DNA from: Allacma fusca
Lineage: Eukaryota; Arthropoda; Collembola; Symphypleona; Sminthuridae
Direction: 5' to 3'
NCBI GenBank assembly: GCA_947179485.1
Contig: OX359245.1
Coordinates: 30,119,067 to 30,183,066, forward strand
Length of the DNA stretch: 64,000 nt
Below, in pieces: positions 62,470-64,000 of this stretch. Position 1 is the first letter of the stretch; every line of letters begins with the position of its first letter. The notes beneath the pieces are model-generated. The model was given only the letters and a program-made list of their open reading frames with translations. It did no database searches and was not told the origin of the DNA. A program made the position numbers and the translations under genes.

Positions 62470-62850
62470 TGGTCGGCTTGATTCAATTCGATTCAGTTTT
62501 CTTTTTAATTCAATTCAGCAGTTAAATTGAATCAACACAGCTGATTTGATTCAATTCAGACGAAATTTGATGAAATTAAATTCTATTCACGGACTGAATC
62601 CAATCATGATTCAAATGATTCATTCATAAAGACATAAATAATTAGGAACCAAAAACTGAGGGAATCCAGATTGGTGACATACATTGAATGTGAAAGATGA
62701 ATTATTCTTTTTATTGCATTTCAAACGAGAAAATAATCCAAACAATCCACTTTAAGGAAAAAATAACCACTTTGACAAGTCAAAGCCTTACTATTCTGGT
62801 GACCCCCGATGAATTATTTGAATCATGATTTAAACGTCTCATGCCGACCA
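62470..62850. mobile_element. Possible inverted-repeat element
   Basis: TGGTCGGCTTGA at 62470 is matched 370 bp later by TCATGCCGACCA ending at 62850, reverse complements apart from one base. Inside, the left part repeats GATTCAATTC/TTGAATCAA words many times. A convincing target duplication is not visible, though TA lies 1 bp outside one end and directly outside the other. A small non-autonomous DNA transposon is one explanation. Confidence 0.35.
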
Positions 62851-64000
62851 TACCTCTTAACCCATAAAAAGGAGTCCTAAAATCATTTCACACGTGCTTT
62901 AAATCCTACAAACTCTCAAAACCATCGATTTTTTTTCGATTTGTACTCCAGACAATATTCAAGCTTAATTATTGCATAAAATTATTACTAAATGGCTTAA
63001 TTTTTTTAATGACACAATAGAAATGCGCTATTTCTCAAATTCATGCTTCGTGCCCAGTCATCCCTCCAGGTATTTACCCCTGACGTCACTCACTACTCCA
63101 GCCTTCGTCGGCTGGAGTGAGTGAACGACTTTCTCAGGTAATAATAACTATTATTCATTTCAACGGAAAAGAAAGGTCATAATTCATCTATCATTCCTCT
63201 CACGTACTCATACTTTTCAACCAGTGACGTCATGGATGAATGCTGACATCCTAAGAGCCATGGATTTAACCTCTCTTTTTGCAGTCCCACATTGACTCCC
63301 TCCAGCCATACATTTCAACACTAACTTTCTAAATATATGTCCAACAACGGACAAATTCTCCTTTCATTACAGAATCCCTTAGAACTAGATTTCACTGCCT
63401 ATTTATTTTAAAAATAAACATAATAGAATTTTTTAATAACATTAGTACCCATTAGGTCGCTATTTACTACTGATAGATGCAGCGTTAGCCCTAAGAACCC
63501 ACTCATTTACACTTGCATTACATTCTCTGTGCATTTTATGTTTTGAAATTCGTAAAGTTAAATATAAATAAAAGTCAAGAGGTGTCCTTAAATAAGTATT
63601 TTCGTGAAGGTAAAAAAGGGTCCACTATCTATTTTGAGTGCAAATTTTTTCCCCATCCCCGACTAATAAGTCGTTCCTCTCACAAAATTTGATGTGTAAC
63701 CGTCTAGTGTGTAGTTCAATGTTGTTGGGAAAAAATGATTTACTTAATTAAAAGTATAAGTTCAATTAAAAAACTACTTGACATTAGAAAATAAGGCTAA
63801 ATTTAGAAATTACTTGTGATTAGAAAATAATTTTAAATTTAGAAATTACTTGTGATTAGAAAATAATATTAAAATAATAAATTAGCTGAAATAAAAAATA
63901 AATAAAAAATCTCAAGGGTAGCGTCGGCAGGGATTTTAGACCTGGACAGAAGAACACTGCTTCACACTGGCAGAGCTACCCTGCGGAGTGTAGTATGTAC
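62851..64000. other. Right edge of window, no gene recognised
   Basis: Besides the paired TGACGTCA sites this stretch shows AT-rich sequence. At about 63780-63870 there is a short tandem duplication of TTAGAAATTACTTGTGATTA. Near the end, AGGGTAGC (63916-63923) and GCTACCCT (63977-63984) form an inverted repeat. No coding exon could be supported. Confidence 0.4.
63081..63232. promoter_or_regulatory. Two perfect cAMP-response-type sites and a hairpin
   Basis: The palindrome TGACGTCA occurs at 63081-63088 and 63225-63232. Next to the first, TCACTCAC-TA-CTCCAGCC (63086-63103) and GGCTGGAGTGAGTGA (63110-63124) form an inverted repeat of about 15 bp with a small bulge and a six-base loop. No gene start was recognised nearby in the window. 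Confidence 0.35.

Noticed and set aside
63916-63984. Inverted repeat AGGGTAGC/GCTACCCT near the right edge
   Set aside because: Only about 8 bp are exact and the surrounding element, if any, would extend beyond the window; kept only as a note.

Overview
The window is animal nuclear DNA, AT-rich and full of spliceosomal introns, microsatellites and tandem arrays. It carries five protein-coding genes, each of which I could rebuild by joining exons with GT/AG boundaries and consistent reading phase. The gene set (a Ptp99A-type receptor phosphatase, an HNF4 nuclear receptor, beta-sarcoglycan, EDEM1 and USP47) fits an arthropod. A crustacean such as a copepod is a reasonable guess, but the sequence alone does not fix the species.

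Layout. 1-7597, minus strand: USP47-type deubiquitinase, 20 exons visible, with its 3' end beyond the left edge of the window. 7598-14464: intergenic, with two tandem arrays, between this gene and a divergently transcribed neighbour. 14465-35921, plus strand: receptor tyrosine phosphatase of the Ptp99A family, 22 exons (predicted 1282 aa), with a second signal-peptide first exon nested in intron 11 at 27660-27777. 35922-43772: intergenic, with two related short inverted-repeat elements. 43773-47322, plus: EDEM1, 10 exons, 589 aa. 49128-50543, plus: beta-sarcoglycan, 3 exons, 375 aa. 56051-57652, plus: HNF4, whose whole 533-aa coding region is one uninterrupted exon. 57653-64000: no gene recognised.

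The genes do not form a pathway. USP47 removes ubiquitin, EDEM1 sends misfolded glycoproteins to ER-associated degradation, beta-sarcoglycan belongs to the muscle dystrophin complex, the phosphatase is a cell-surface signalling receptor, and HNF4 is a transcription factor. No bacterial-type system, CRISPR array or viral gene was seen.

Most worth a second look: the alternative promoter and first exon of the phosphatase; an in-frame ATG just before its first cytoplasmic exon that would give a myristoylation-type N-terminus; a hAT-like non-autonomous transposon with a perfect 8-bp target duplication inside a USP47 intron; the intronless HNF4; and several tandem arrays of different period that share a TTGACC/GGTCAA hexamer.
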